From: Acidimicrobiales bacterium
Lineage (GTDB): Bacteria > Actinomycetota > Acidimicrobiia > Acidimicrobiales > UBA8190
Direction of reading: 5' to 3'
DNA: 64,000 bases
NCBI GenBank assembly: GCA_035531755.1
Contig: DATKSK010000031.1
Span: 1 to 64,000, forward strand
Shown piece by piece: positions 52,087 through 60,746 of the stretch. Both the position numbers and the translations under genes were made by a program. Each line of letters begins with the position of its first letter. Position 1 is the stretch's first letter. The notes beneath the pieces are model-generated. The model had not been told where the DNA came from. It searched no databases and saw only the letters and a program-made list of their open reading frames with translations.

Positions 52087-52251
52087 CCGGCAGCCTTGAC
52101 GGGGAGGCTTGACCGGCAGCCTGACGGAGAGGCCCGACCCGAAGCCTGGGCCCCGGTGGTGCCAACCCCCCCGGCGGACACCGGCCCTCACCCTTGGGTC
52201 GGCGGCCGCCGCTCGGTATGGTGCCAGCAGGAAGCCGGGCAGGGAGGCACC

Positions 52252-53247
52252 ATGCGCATCGAATCCTCTGTGACGTCCATCTCGTGGATCCCCTCGGAGG
52301 CCATCGGGGGTGCCACCAAGCTCCCCTTCGAGACGGGCGTGGCCCACTACGACCAGCCGCCGCCCGACGTCATCGAGGACCTGGACACGCTCCGGCGCGA
52401 GGGCCGCTTCCGGTTCGCCAACCGGCTCCAGGGCTGGATCGAGGTCGAGGGCGGGCGCATCGTGGGCCACGGCCAGTCGGGCGGGGGGCTCATCTGCTCG
52501 ACGCTGCTGCGCCTCGGGAAGAAGGAGGTCGCCTTCGAGGCGGTGGCCCTCCCCGACCTGCACCCCGGTCCCGAGGTCGGTGCCACCGAGGTCACGTTCT
52601 TCCAGACGGCGGGAGGTCGCACCGGTGTGCCCGCCCCGCGCCGGGTGCGTCGGGCGCCCTACGTGCAGTTCGCGGCGCCGCTGGCGTGGACCACGCTCGC
52701 CCTCACGGTCCGTGCCGACGGGACGTCGTCGTTCACGCTGACGGGCGCCAGCAGCTTCCCGCGCCACTGGGTGTACGACGGCGGCGGCAAGCTGGCAGCC
52801 AAGTCGGGGATGATCGACTTCTCCAACTGGTACCGGCGCGCCTTCGGCAAGCACAGCCCCTGGGGCGACCAGGACTCCGAGGCGCTCACCACCGAGGTGG
52901 AGTCGGCGCTCGAGCGCCAGTTGTCGCTGACGCTCATGCAGGGGGGCGCCAAGCCCAAGGTCCGCACGGTCAAGGCGGGCGCCGCCGTCACCGAGCAGGG
53001 CGCCGAGGAGGACGACGTGTTCCTCGTGCTCGACGGCGTGGTGCGGATCGAGGTCGACGGCGAGCGCCTGGCGGAGTACGGGCCGGGGTCGATGCACGGC
53101 GAGCGCGCCGTGCTCGAAGGCGGCCGCCGCACGTCGACGGTGCGCGCCGTCACGGCGTGCAAGCTCGCCGTCGCCCCCGCAGACCGCATCGACCGGGCGG
53201 CGCTGGCCGAGCTGAGCGCAGGGCACCGGCGCGAGGAGCAGCGCTGA
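52252..53247 (+). CDS. cyclic nucleotide-binding-domain protein
   Basis: 331 residues. The first about 235 residues form an unassigned domain (ISWIPSEAIGGATKLPFE, RFRFANRLQGWIEV, FPRHWVYDGGGKL). The last about 95 are a cNMP-binding fold: KVRTVKAGAAVTEQGAEEDD, FLVLDGVVRIEVDGERLAEY, GPGSMHGERAVLEGGRRTST, where GERA...RRT is the phosphate-binding cassette (Glu and Arg present). It could therefore read cAMP made by the cyclase at 54975-56324. ATG follows GGGAGG. Confidence 0.82.
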   Translation: MRIESSVTSISWIPSEAIGGATKLPFETGVAHYDQPPPDVIEDLDTLRREGRFRFANRLQGWIEVEGGRIVGHGQSGGGLICSTLLRLGKKEVAFEAVALPDLHPGPEVGATEVTFFQTAGGRTGVPAPRRVRRAPYVQFAAPLAWTTLALTVRADGTSSFTLTGASSFPRHWVYDGGGKLAAKSGMIDFSNWYRRAFGKHSPWGDQDSEALTTEVESALERQLSLTLMQGGAKPKVRTVKAGAAVTEQGAEEDDVFLVLDGVVRIEVDGERLAEYGPGSMHGERAVLEGGRRTSTVRAVTACKLAVAPADRIDRAALAELSAGHRREEQR

Positions 53248-53287
53248 GGTTGCCCTCGCCCTGCGGGCGCGCCTAGGCAGGCCCGCA

Positions 53288-54835
53288 GTGGACGACGTCG
53301 ACGCCGTGGTCATCGGCTCCGGGCCCAACGGCCTGGTGGCCGCCGCGCTCCTGGCCCGCGCCGGGTGGCGCGTGACCGTCCTCGAACGCTCGGCGGTCGC
53401 CGGCGGGGCCGTGCACAGTGGCGCGCTCAGCGTGCCGGGCTACGTGCACGACACCTACTCCGCCTTCTACGGCCTGCTGCACAGTTCGCCCGTCCTGCAC
53501 GAGCTGGGGCTCGACCGCGCCGTCGAGTGGGCGCACTTCTCCGTGCCGGTGGCCGCCGCGGTCTCGCCCGACCACGTCGCCACGGTGCACGCCGACGTGG
53601 CCCGCACCGCCGAGGGGCTGGCCCGGCGGGCCCCGGCCGACGGCGCCGCCTGGCGGGAGCTCTACGGCTGGTGGCAGGGCGTCGGCACGGCCTTCCTGCG
53701 GCAGATGCTCGGCCCCGTGGGCGCGCCGGGGCCCGGCCTCGCTTTCGCCCGCCGGGCGCGTCGCCGCGGCCTGTTCGACACGACCCAGCTGATGCTGGCG
53801 CCGATGGAGGCGCTCGCCACCGGGCGCTTCACCGACCCCGCGGCCCGGGCCCTGCTGGCCGCGGGCGCCTCCCACGCCGACGTGGCCGTCGACAGCCCCG
53901 GGAGCGTCCCCGCCGCGCTCATCCTGGCCATGGCCGCGCAGCAGGTGGGCATGCCCGTGCCCGTCGGCGGTGCCGGCCGGCTGGCCGCCGCGCTGGTGGG
54001 CGCCGTGGAGGAGGCCGGCGGGGTGGTGCGCTGCGGCGCCGAGGTGTCCAAGGTGGTGGTCGAGCGCAACCGCGCCACCGGCGTGGAGACGCGCGACGGC
54101 GGCCTCGTGCGGGCCCGGCGGGCCGTGCTCGCCGACACGGGGCCGGGCGCGCTCTTCACCGGCCTGGTGGGAGCCGACGCGCTCCCGGCGCGCTACCTCG
54201 ACGGGGTGCGCCGCTTCCGCTACGGCACCGGGGTGTTCAAAATCGACCTGGCCCTCGACGGCCCCGCCCCGTGGTCCGCGCCCGAGCTGGCGGCCTGCGG
54301 CGTGGTCCACCTCACCGGCGACCTCGACGACATGGCCCGGGCCGCCTACGAGGCGCGGCACGGCATCGTCCCGGGCCGGCCGATGCTCATCGTGGGCCAG
54401 CAGTCGGTGGCCGACCCGAGCCGGGCCCCGGCCGGGGGCCACACCCTGTGGATCGAGACCCACGTGCCGCCGGTGCCGCGCTCGTCGGGGTCGTGGGCGG
54501 CGGCGCGCGACGCCTTCCTCGACGTCGTGCTGGCGCGGCTCGAGGACCATGCCCCGGGGCTCGGGCCCCGGGTGGTGGGGACGGCCGTGCGCACGCCCGA
54601 GGACCTCGAGCACGAGAACCCCAACCTGGTGGGCGGCGACCTCGGGGCGGGGTCGTCCGCGCTCGACCAGCAGCTCGTGTTCCGGCCCGTGCCGGGGTGG
54701 TTCCGCTATGCCACGCCGGTGAAGGGCCTCTACCTGTGCTCGGCCTCGGCCCACCCCGGGGGCGGCGTGCACGGCATGGTGGGTCGCAACTGCGCCCACC
54801 GGGTGCTGTCCGACCGTCGCCGGCGCCGGATCTGA
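53288..54835 (+). CDS. phytoene desaturase-like FAD oxidoreductase (fifth paralogue)
   Basis: 515 residues, same superfamily as the left-hand operon but more distant. VIGSGPNGLVAAALLARAGW (residues 8-27), LERSAVAGGAV, and C-terminal LCSASAHPGGGVHGMVGRN. GTG start 40 nt after the cNMP-domain gene. Likely oxidises a hydrophobic substrate; unlike the left operon it has no SCP2-like partner. Confidence 0.87.
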   Translation: MDDVDAVVIGSGPNGLVAAALLARAGWRVTVLERSAVAGGAVHSGALSVPGYVHDTYSAFYGLLHSSPVLHELGLDRAVEWAHFSVPVAAAVSPDHVATVHADVARTAEGLARRAPADGAAWRELYGWWQGVGTAFLRQMLGPVGAPGPGLAFARRARRRGLFDTTQLMLAPMEALATGRFTDPAARALLAAGASHADVAVDSPGSVPAALILAMAAQQVGMPVPVGGAGRLAAALVGAVEEAGGVVRCGAEVSKVVVERNRATGVETRDGGLVRARRAVLADTGPGALFTGLVGADALPARYLDGVRRFRYGTGVFKIDLALDGPAPWSAPELAACGVVHLTGDLDDMARAAYEARHGIVPGRPMLIVGQQSVADPSRAPAGGHTLWIETHVPPVPRSSGSWAAARDAFLDVVLARLEDHAPGLGPRVVGTAVRTPEDLEHENPNLVGGDLGAGSSALDQQLVFRPVPGWFRYATPVKGLYLCSASAHPGGGVHGMVGRNCAHRVLSDRRRRRI

Positions 54836-54974
54836 CGCCGGGCCGGCGCCGGGCCGGGGTGACCGGGTCGGCGCCCGACCGGGCCGGCACCCCGGGGACA
54901 CACCGGCTGGCACCCCCTCACGCCGGGGGCGCGCACCCTTGACCCTCCCCGTCCCGTCCGGCCAAATAGGGGGC

Positions 54975-56324
54975 ATGCCCGAGGGCGCCATCAGCGTGTT
55001 CCTGGCCGACGACAACCTGATCGTGCGCGAGGGCGTGCGTGCCCTGCTCGCCCTGGAGCCGGACGTGGAGGTGGTCGGCACCGCCGCCGACTACGACGAG
55101 CTCGTCACGGGCGCGGGCAAGCTCGCCCCCCAGGTGGTCGTCACCGACATCCGCATGCCCCCGACCTTCCAGCAGGAGGGCATCGAGGCCGCCCACGAGA
55201 TCCGCAAGCGGCACCCCGGCACCGGGATCGTGATCCTGTCGCAGTTCGACGACCCCGAGTACGCCATCTCGTTGCTCGACGAGGGCGCGGCGGGCTGCGC
55301 GTACCTCCTGAAGGACCACATCGCCGAGGGGGACCAGCTCATCCGGGCCGTGCGGGCCGTGGCCACGGGGGGCTCGGTGCTCGACCCCACCATCGTCGAG
55401 TCCATGGTGCACCCCGTCACCGACACCGGCGAGCTGACCGAGGTCGAGGAGGACCTCCTGCGCCTGGTGGCCGAGGGTCGTCCGATCAAGGCCATCGCCG
55501 TGGCCCAGGGCACCACCCCGGCGGCCGCCGGCGACGCCGTGGAGAAGCTCTTCCTCCGCATCGCCCAGCAGGCCAGCGCGGGCGGGCAGAACTCGCTGCG
55601 CCGCCTGCGCATGCTCCACGAGGCCATCGTCAACCGCGAGGAGCAGGGCGAGACGCTCAGCCGTCTGCTCCCCGGCGGCGTGGCCGACCTCCTCGTCCGC
55701 CAGGGTGCGCGCGTGGGCGAGACGGCCTCGCTGGTGGTGAGCGTGCTCATGTCCGACATCCGCGGCTACTCCACCATCGCCGAGCGCGCCGACCCCAGTG
55801 CGCTGGCCGGCCAGCTGAACACCCATCGCGCCGAGATGAACCGTGCCATCCTCGACGCCGACGGCACGGTGATGCAGTTCGTGGGCGACGCCGTCATGGC
55901 GGTGTTCGGCGCGCCGGTGCCGTTGCCCGACCACCCGGCGCGCGCCGTGCAGGCCGCCCTGCGGATGCACCTCGCCCAGGAGAAGGTGAACGAGCGGTGG
56001 GCCGAGGCCGGCCTCCCCGCCTTCGAGCTCGGCATCGGCGTCACGACGGGGCCGGCAGCGGCGGCGCTGCTCGGGTCCGAGGAGCGCCTCGAGTACACAC
56101 TGGTCGGCGACACCGTCAACCTGTCCCAGCGCCTGCAGCAGTGGGCGGAGCCCGGGGAGACGGTGCTCAGCGAGGCCACCTACCAGGCGCTCGACGACCC
56201 GCCGCCGGCGGTGGCCATCCCGCCGGCGCTGGTGAAGGGGCGCGAGGCGCCGGTCTCGGCGTGGAAGGTGGCCGCCGGCACGAGGGCACCGGAAGCGGTG
56301 GCCGGCGACGCGGGGACGGCGTAG
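54975..56324 (+). CDS. REC-HTH-class III adenylate/guanylate cyclase fusion
   Basis: 449 residues. REC domain (1-125: VFLADDN, DIRMPPT with phospho-Asp, LKDH Lys), a degenerate LuxR-like segment (about 145-190: LTEVEEDLLRLVAEGRPIKA), then a class III cyclase domain (about 255-430). Metal Asp261 (SDIRG) and Asp305 (GDAVMAVFG) and transition-state N382/R386 are present, but the purine-selecting Lys is Gln301. So cyclase activity is likely, base choice uncertain. REC is closely similar to the LuxR-type regulator at 60033-60698. ATG follows GGGGG. A phosphorylation-controlled second-messenger source, probably fed by the kinase at 57170. Confidence 0.88.
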   Translation: MPEGAISVFLADDNLIVREGVRALLALEPDVEVVGTAADYDELVTGAGKLAPQVVVTDIRMPPTFQQEGIEAAHEIRKRHPGTGIVILSQFDDPEYAISLLDEGAAGCAYLLKDHIAEGDQLIRAVRAVATGGSVLDPTIVESMVHPVTDTGELTEVEEDLLRLVAEGRPIKAIAVAQGTTPAAAGDAVEKLFLRIAQQASAGGQNSLRRLRMLHEAIVNREEQGETLSRLLPGGVADLLVRQGARVGETASLVVSVLMSDIRGYSTIAERADPSALAGQLNTHRAEMNRAILDADGTVMQFVGDAVMAVFGAPVPLPDHPARAVQAALRMHLAQEKVNERWAEAGLPAFELGIGVTTGPAAAALLGSEERLEYTLVGDTVNLSQRLQQWAEPGETVLSEATYQALDDPPPAVAIPPALVKGREAPVSAWKVAAGTRAPEAVAGDAGTA

Positions 56325-56354
56325 GGCGCGACGCGCACCACGCCAACGGGCCAA

Positions 56355-56433
56355 CGGACACCACGACACCACGGACACCACGGACACCACGGACACCGAC
56401 ACCACGGACACCACGGACACCACGGACACCGAC
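56355..56433. repeat. 9-bp tandem repeat tract upstream of ABC ATPase gene
   Basis: Repeats of CGGACACCA (some copies lack a few bases), about nine units, in the non-coding gap between the cyclase and ATPase genes. Ends 14 nt before the ATPase ATG and lies where its promoter or leader should be. Confidence 0.88.
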
Positions 56434-56447
56434 AAGGGAGTACAGGC

Positions 56448-57173
56448 ATGCATGTGATGGAGGCACGAGGGGTCCGCAAGACCTACGAGGCGGACGGCGC
56501 CCCGGTCCGGGCCCTCCGGGGCGTCGACCTCACCATGGACGACACCGAGTTCGTGGCCGTCATGGGCCCGTCGGGGTGCGGCAAGTCCACACTGCTCAAC
56601 CTGGTCGCGGGGCTCGACACCCCGACGGAGGGGGAGATCCTCGTCGCCGGCGAGTCGCTCGCCGACAAGGACGAAAACGCCCTCGCCCGCATGCGACGCG
56701 CCCACATCGGGATCGTCTTCCAGTTCTTCAACCTGCTCGAAGGGATGAGCGTGCTCGAGAACGTCACGCTCCCGGCGGTGATCGCCGGCGCCAAGCGTCG
56801 TCAGGCCGAGAGCCGGGCCCGGGACCTGCTCGACATGCTGGGCCTCGCCGACAAGCACGGCGCCGCGCCGGGCGTGCTGTCGGGCGGCCAGCGCCAGCGC
56901 CTCGCCATCGCGCGTGCGCTGGCCAACAAGCCCACCCTCCTGCTGGCCGACGAGCCCACCGGGGCGCTCGACTCCGAGGGCGGGCTCGAAGTGCTCGAGC
57001 TGTTCCGCCGGCTGCACGCGGGCGGGCAGGCGATCCTCCTCGTCACCCACGACGACACCGTCGCCGAGGCCGCCACCCGGATCGTGCGGATGCGCGACGG
57101 CCGCGTCGAGGACGACGGGACCGGCACCGTGAGCAGTGTGCCGGCGGCGGCGGGGTCTCCCTCGGGCACATGA
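56448..57173 (+). CDS. LolD/MacB-type ABC transporter ATPase
   Basis: 241 residues. Walker A GPSGCGKS (about residue 40), Q-loop IVFQFFNLLEGM, signature LSGGQRQR, Walker B LLLADEPTGALDS, switch His VTHDD. The FNLL...TGALD style marks the MacB/LolD/FtsE branch that works with FtsX-type permeases. No permease adjoins it; the FtsX-like gene at 61820 is a candidate partner. GGGAG precedes the ATG. Its stop overlaps the kinase start (ATGA). Confidence 0.92.
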   Translation: MHVMEARGVRKTYEADGAPVRALRGVDLTMDDTEFVAVMGPSGCGKSTLLNLVAGLDTPTEGEILVAGESLADKDENALARMRRAHIGIVFQFFNLLEGMSVLENVTLPAVIAGAKRRQAESRARDLLDMLGLADKHGAAPGVLSGGQRQRLAIARALANKPTLLLADEPTGALDSEGGLEVLELFRRLHAGGQAILLVTHDDTVAEAATRIVRMRDGRVEDDGTGTVSSVPAAAGSPSGT

Positions 57174-59368
57174 CGCACGTGGAGGTGGCCGCCGACCGGC
57201 CGCGCGTGGTGGCGGACGTCGCGGCCGCGCGCCGTCCCGTCACGTCGCTGGCCGCCGCCGTCCTGGCGGTCGTCGCCGTCGCCGCCGGGGTCTACGCGCC
57301 CGTGCTCGGCCGCCACGGCAACGTGGCCACCGAAGCCGTCCGGGCCGTCCTGGTGGGCGCCTTCGCCCTCGCCGGGACCTTCGCGGTGGTGCGCCGGCCC
57401 TTCGAACGACAGGGCGTGCTCGTGCTCGGGGGCACCGCCCTGGGCGCCGTCGCCGGCTTCATGGCGGCCGTCGTGCAGGCGCACGCCCACGGGACCGCCG
57501 TCGGCGCCACGGCGCTGTCGATCGCCCGGTTCGTCGAGCCGGTGGCGGTCGCTCTGCTGCCGGTGGCCGCCATGCACCTCCTGCTCGGCCTGCCCGACGG
57601 GAGCTGCCGCCTCAGCCGGGCCGCCATCGTGGGCGGCTACGTGGTGGGCGCGGCCATCGGCGTGGCCCTGTGGACGCGGCGCCCGGCGCTGCCGCTGTGG
57701 CCCGTCGGCGTCGAGGCCATCGTGGGCGGCTCCATCGGCGTCATCGGCTCGCAGCGTCGCTACACGCGCTCGCGCGGCGTCGAGCGCCAGCGCATGCAGT
57801 GGTTCGGCTGGGCCATCGCCGTGGGCGGCGAGCTGCTCGTGGTGTCGCTCGCCCTGCGCCTGCTGTGGGGATGGCCGACGCGCCCGTGGCTCGTGGTGAT
57901 GGTGGCGAGCCTCCCCCTCGCCGTGGCACTGGCCTTCGGCAGCTCGCGCCGGGTCGCCGGGCGCATCGACCGCATCCTCGCCCACACCGTGTCCCTCGCC
58001 GGGCTGACCGGCATCGTGGTGATCGTCTACCTCGTGATCGTCGTGGGCCTGGGCCGCACGCCCACCCGCCACGAGCGGTCGCTGCTGGCACTGTCCATGG
58101 TGGCCGCGGCGGTCGCCGCGCTGCTCTACGGGCCCGCACGCCAGCGGCTCACGCAGTACGCCAACCGCATCGTCTACGGCGAGCGCGAGGCCCCCGACAC
58201 GGTGTTGCGCACCTTCGGCAGCCGGCTGTCGCGAGCCATCCCCATGGACGAGCTGCTGCTCCAGGTGGCCGAGTCCCTGCGCAAGACCCTGGGGCTGTCG
58301 TCGGCCGAGGTGTGGACCGGGTCGGGCGGCTACCTCGAGAAGACGGTGTCGGTGCCCGACACCAAGGTGGAGCGCCTGGCGCTGAGCGCCGACGAGCAGA
58401 CCGTCGTCGCCCGCGCCGGCGTGACCGGCACGGCATGGGTCGAGATCTGGCTGCCCGCCCTGCTGCACGGCCGCGAGGACTCCATCGTGCGCGTCGCACC
58501 GACCACGCACTCGGGCCAGGTGCTGGGCCTCATCGTGGCGGTGCGGCCGCCCAACAGCGACCAGTTCACCGCCGACGACGACACCATGCTCACCGAGCTG
58601 GCCCGCCAGGTGGGCCTGGCCCTGCACAACGTGGAGCTCGACTCGGCGCTGCAGGCGTCGCTCGACGAGGTGCGCCGCCAGGCTGACGAGCTCCAGGCCT
58701 CCCGGGCCCGGATCGTGGCGGCGTCGGACGCCGCCCGGCGCCAGATCGAGCGCAACCTCCACGACGGCGCCCAGCAGCACCTGGTGGCCCTGGCCGTGAA
58801 CGTGCGTCTGGCCCGCCAGCTGGCCCAGAGCGACCCCGAGGCCTCCGCCCAGATCCTCGACCAGCTGGGCGAGGGGCTCCAGGAGGCCGTGCAGGAGCTG
58901 CGGGCCCTGGCGCACGGCATCTACCCGCCGCTGCTGATCGACCGCGGCATCTCCGAGGCCCTTCGCTCCGCCGCGGGGCGCGCCGCACTGCCGACCGAGG
59001 TGGAGGCGGCGGGCCTGCGCCGCTTTACGCCCGACGAGGAGGCGGCGGTCTACTTCTGCTGCATGGAGGCCCTGCAGAACGCCGGCAAGCACGCCGGCGA
59101 GTCGGCGAGTGCCACCGTGCGCGTGTGGGAGGACGGCGGGGACCTGTTGTTCGAGGTGCGCGACACGGGCGCGGGCTTCGACGCCAAAGGCAACCTGGCC
59201 AAGGGGGCCGGGTTCGTGAACATGAGCGACCGGGTGGGAGCCATCGGCGGGTCGGTGACCGTCACGAGCGCGCCGGGCCAGGGGACGACGGTGGCCGGGC
59301 GGATCCCGGTGGGCGCCCCCGAGCCCACCCCCGAGGCTGCGCCCGCGGCCCCGGCTGCCAGCCACTGA
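57170..59368 (+). CDS. membrane histidine kinase (NarL/DesK class)
   Basis: 732 residues. About eight to nine membrane helices in the first 330 residues, a GAF-like domain (about 345-490), coiled coil, then HisKA_3 with phospho-acceptor H531 (IERNLHDGAQQHL) and an HATPase domain (ALQNAGKHAG N-box, DTGAGFD and KGAGFVNMSDRVGAIGG). ATG overlaps the ATPase stop. Such kinases phosphorylate LuxR/NarL-type regulators; three REC proteins lie within 4 kb. Ala/Pro tail at the C-terminus. Confidence 0.92.
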   Translation: MTHVEVAADRPRVVADVAAARRPVTSLAAAVLAVVAVAAGVYAPVLGRHGNVATEAVRAVLVGAFALAGTFAVVRRPFERQGVLVLGGTALGAVAGFMAAVVQAHAHGTAVGATALSIARFVEPVAVALLPVAAMHLLLGLPDGSCRLSRAAIVGGYVVGAAIGVALWTRRPALPLWPVGVEAIVGGSIGVIGSQRRYTRSRGVERQRMQWFGWAIAVGGELLVVSLALRLLWGWPTRPWLVVMVASLPLAVALAFGSSRRVAGRIDRILAHTVSLAGLTGIVVIVYLVIVVGLGRTPTRHERSLLALSMVAAAVAALLYGPARQRLTQYANRIVYGEREAPDTVLRTFGSRLSRAIPMDELLLQVAESLRKTLGLSSAEVWTGSGGYLEKTVSVPDTKVERLALSADEQTVVARAGVTGTAWVEIWLPALLHGREDSIVRVAPTTHSGQVLGLIVAVRPPNSDQFTADDDTMLTELARQVGLALHNVELDSALQASLDEVRRQADELQASRARIVAASDAARRQIERNLHDGAQQHLVALAVNVRLARQLAQSDPEASAQILDQLGEGLQEAVQELRALAHGIYPPLLIDRGISEALRSAAGRAALPTEVEAAGLRRFTPDEEAAVYFCCMEALQNAGKHAGESASATVRVWEDGGDLLFEVRDTGAGFDAKGNLAKGAGFVNMSDRVGAIGGSVTVTSAPGQGTTVAGRIPVGAPEPTPEAAPAAPAASH

Positions 59369-59435
59369 ACCACCGCCAGCCACTGAACCACCGCCGGCCA
59401 GCGGCCGCCGCCTGGCGACACGGCCGGTGACGGCG

Positions 59436-59834
59436 TCAGGCCGTGGGCGAGGCGGACTCCCCGTCGGCCCAGGCGGACGTGAGCACGTCCGGCCCGAACT
59501 GCTCCTTGTGGACATAGGCCACCGCCCCGCAGGTGCGGGCGTCGGCGGGGAGGTCGTCGGCGTCGTAGGTCGACAACAGGACCACCCGCACTTCGGGGTG
59601 GGCGGTCGTGATGCGGCGGGTCGCCTCGATCCCGCTGATGCCGTCCATGTTGATGTCCATGAGGACGAGCTGGGGGGCGAGCTCGGCCACCTTGTCGACG
59701 GCCTCCTCGCCCGACTTGGCCTCCCCCACGACGGTGAAGCCGCGCGTGGCACCCACCACCGACCGCGCTGCCAGGCGGAAAGGCATCTGGTCGTCGACGA
59801 TCAGTACCGAGATCCCCTGGTCGGCCACGCTCAT
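59436..59834 (-). CDS. single-domain response regulator
   Basis: 132 residues, REC domain only: VLIVDDQ, LVLMDINMDG with phospho-Asp, LLSTYDA, YVHKE with the conserved Lys. No output domain, so it may act as phosphate sink, shuttle or protein-protein switch for the kinase encoded convergently at 57170-59368. ATG 59834; no clear ribosome site. Confidence 0.88.
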   Translation of the reverse strand: MSVADQGISVLIVDDQMPFRLAARSVVGATRGFTVVGEAKSGEEAVDKVAELAPQLVLMDINMDGISGIEATRRITTAHPEVRVVLLSTYDADDLPADARTCGAVAYVHKEQFGPDVLTSAWADGESASPTA

Positions 59835-60032
59835 ATCCTGGCAGCCCCCGGCGTCGTGGCCCAGGCTGACAGCACGACGCGCCCCGGTGGTGGCAGCACC
59901 CCCTCCCGCGGACCCCGCGCCCCGGTGGGCCCCGCACCCGCCCCGCACCCGCCCCGCACCCGCCCCGGGCCGCTGCGCGCCCGGGCCGCTGCGCGCCCGG
60001 GCCCGGCGGCGGCCGGCCCGCCGCGACCGGGG

Positions 60033-60698
60033 TCAGTCCTGGGCGGACAGGAAGAGCAGGACGGCCTTCACCCGGCGGTGCACGTCGGGCTCCTCGGAGA
60101 GGGCCAGCTTGGAGAAGATCGAGTTGATGTGCTTCTCGACGGCGCGCTCGGAGAGCACCAGCGACGCCGCCACGGCGGCGTTGTTCTTCCCCTGGGCCAT
60201 CTCCGAGAGGATCTCCTTCTCGCGCGCCGTCAGGCGGTGCAGGGGCGAATCGTCGGGCCGGGCCCGCGCCGCCACCAGCGAGTCCACCACGACCGGGTCG
60301 ATCACCGAACCGCCGCCGGCCACCTCGCGGATGGCCCCGGCCAGCTGGCCGATGTCGGAGACCCGCTCCTTCAGCAGGTAGGCGCGGCCCTTGGACCCCC
60401 CGTCGAGGAACGACAGCGCGTAGGCGGGCTCGGAGTACTGGCTGAGCACCACCACGCCCATGTGGGGATGGTGCTCGCGCAACACCGAGGCCGCCCGGAT
60501 GCCCTCGTCGGTGCCCGTGGGCGGCATGCGGATGTCGGTGACGACCACGTCGGGGAGCTCGGCCTCGGTCGTGGCGAGCAGGGAGTCGTAGTCCTCGCAC
60601 ACCCCCACCACCTCGAGGTCGGGCTCGGAGTCGACGAGCTTGCGCACGCCCTCGCGCACGAGGTAGTTGTCCTCCGCCAGCACCACCCGGACCGCCAT
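60033..60698 (-). CDS. NarL/LuxR-family response regulator
   Basis: 221 residues. REC domain (VVLAEDNYLVREG, VVTDIRMPPT phospho-Asp, YLLKE) and LuxR HTH (HRLTAREKEILSEMAQGKNN, SERAVEKHINSIFSKL). ATG 60698 is preceded by TAGTGT (minus strand, 60712-60707) at short distance, suggesting a near-leaderless mRNA. Likely DNA-binding output of the kinase at 57170. The REC is much like that of the cyclase fusion, so the two may compete for phosphate. The 198-bp gap to the previous gene (59835-60032) contains short GC-rich tandem repeats. Confidence 0.92.
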   Translation of the reverse strand: MAVRVVLAEDNYLVREGVRKLVDSEPDLEVVGVCEDYDSLLATTEAELPDVVVTDIRMPPTGTDEGIRAASVLREHHPHMGVVVLSQYSEPAYALSFLDGGSKGRAYLLKERVSDIGQLAGAIREVAGGGSVIDPVVVDSLVAARARPDDSPLHRLTAREKEILSEMAQGKNNAAVAASLVLSERAVEKHINSIFSKLALSEEPDVHRRVKAVLLFLSAQD

Positions 60699-60746
60699 GG
60701 CGCAAGACACTAGGCCAGGCCCGAAAAGCCGAGGTGGGCACGGCCC

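Noticed and set aside
56355-56433. Possible CRISPR or iteron array
   Set aside because: Contiguous 9-bp microsatellite without spacers; no cas, rep or origin features nearby.
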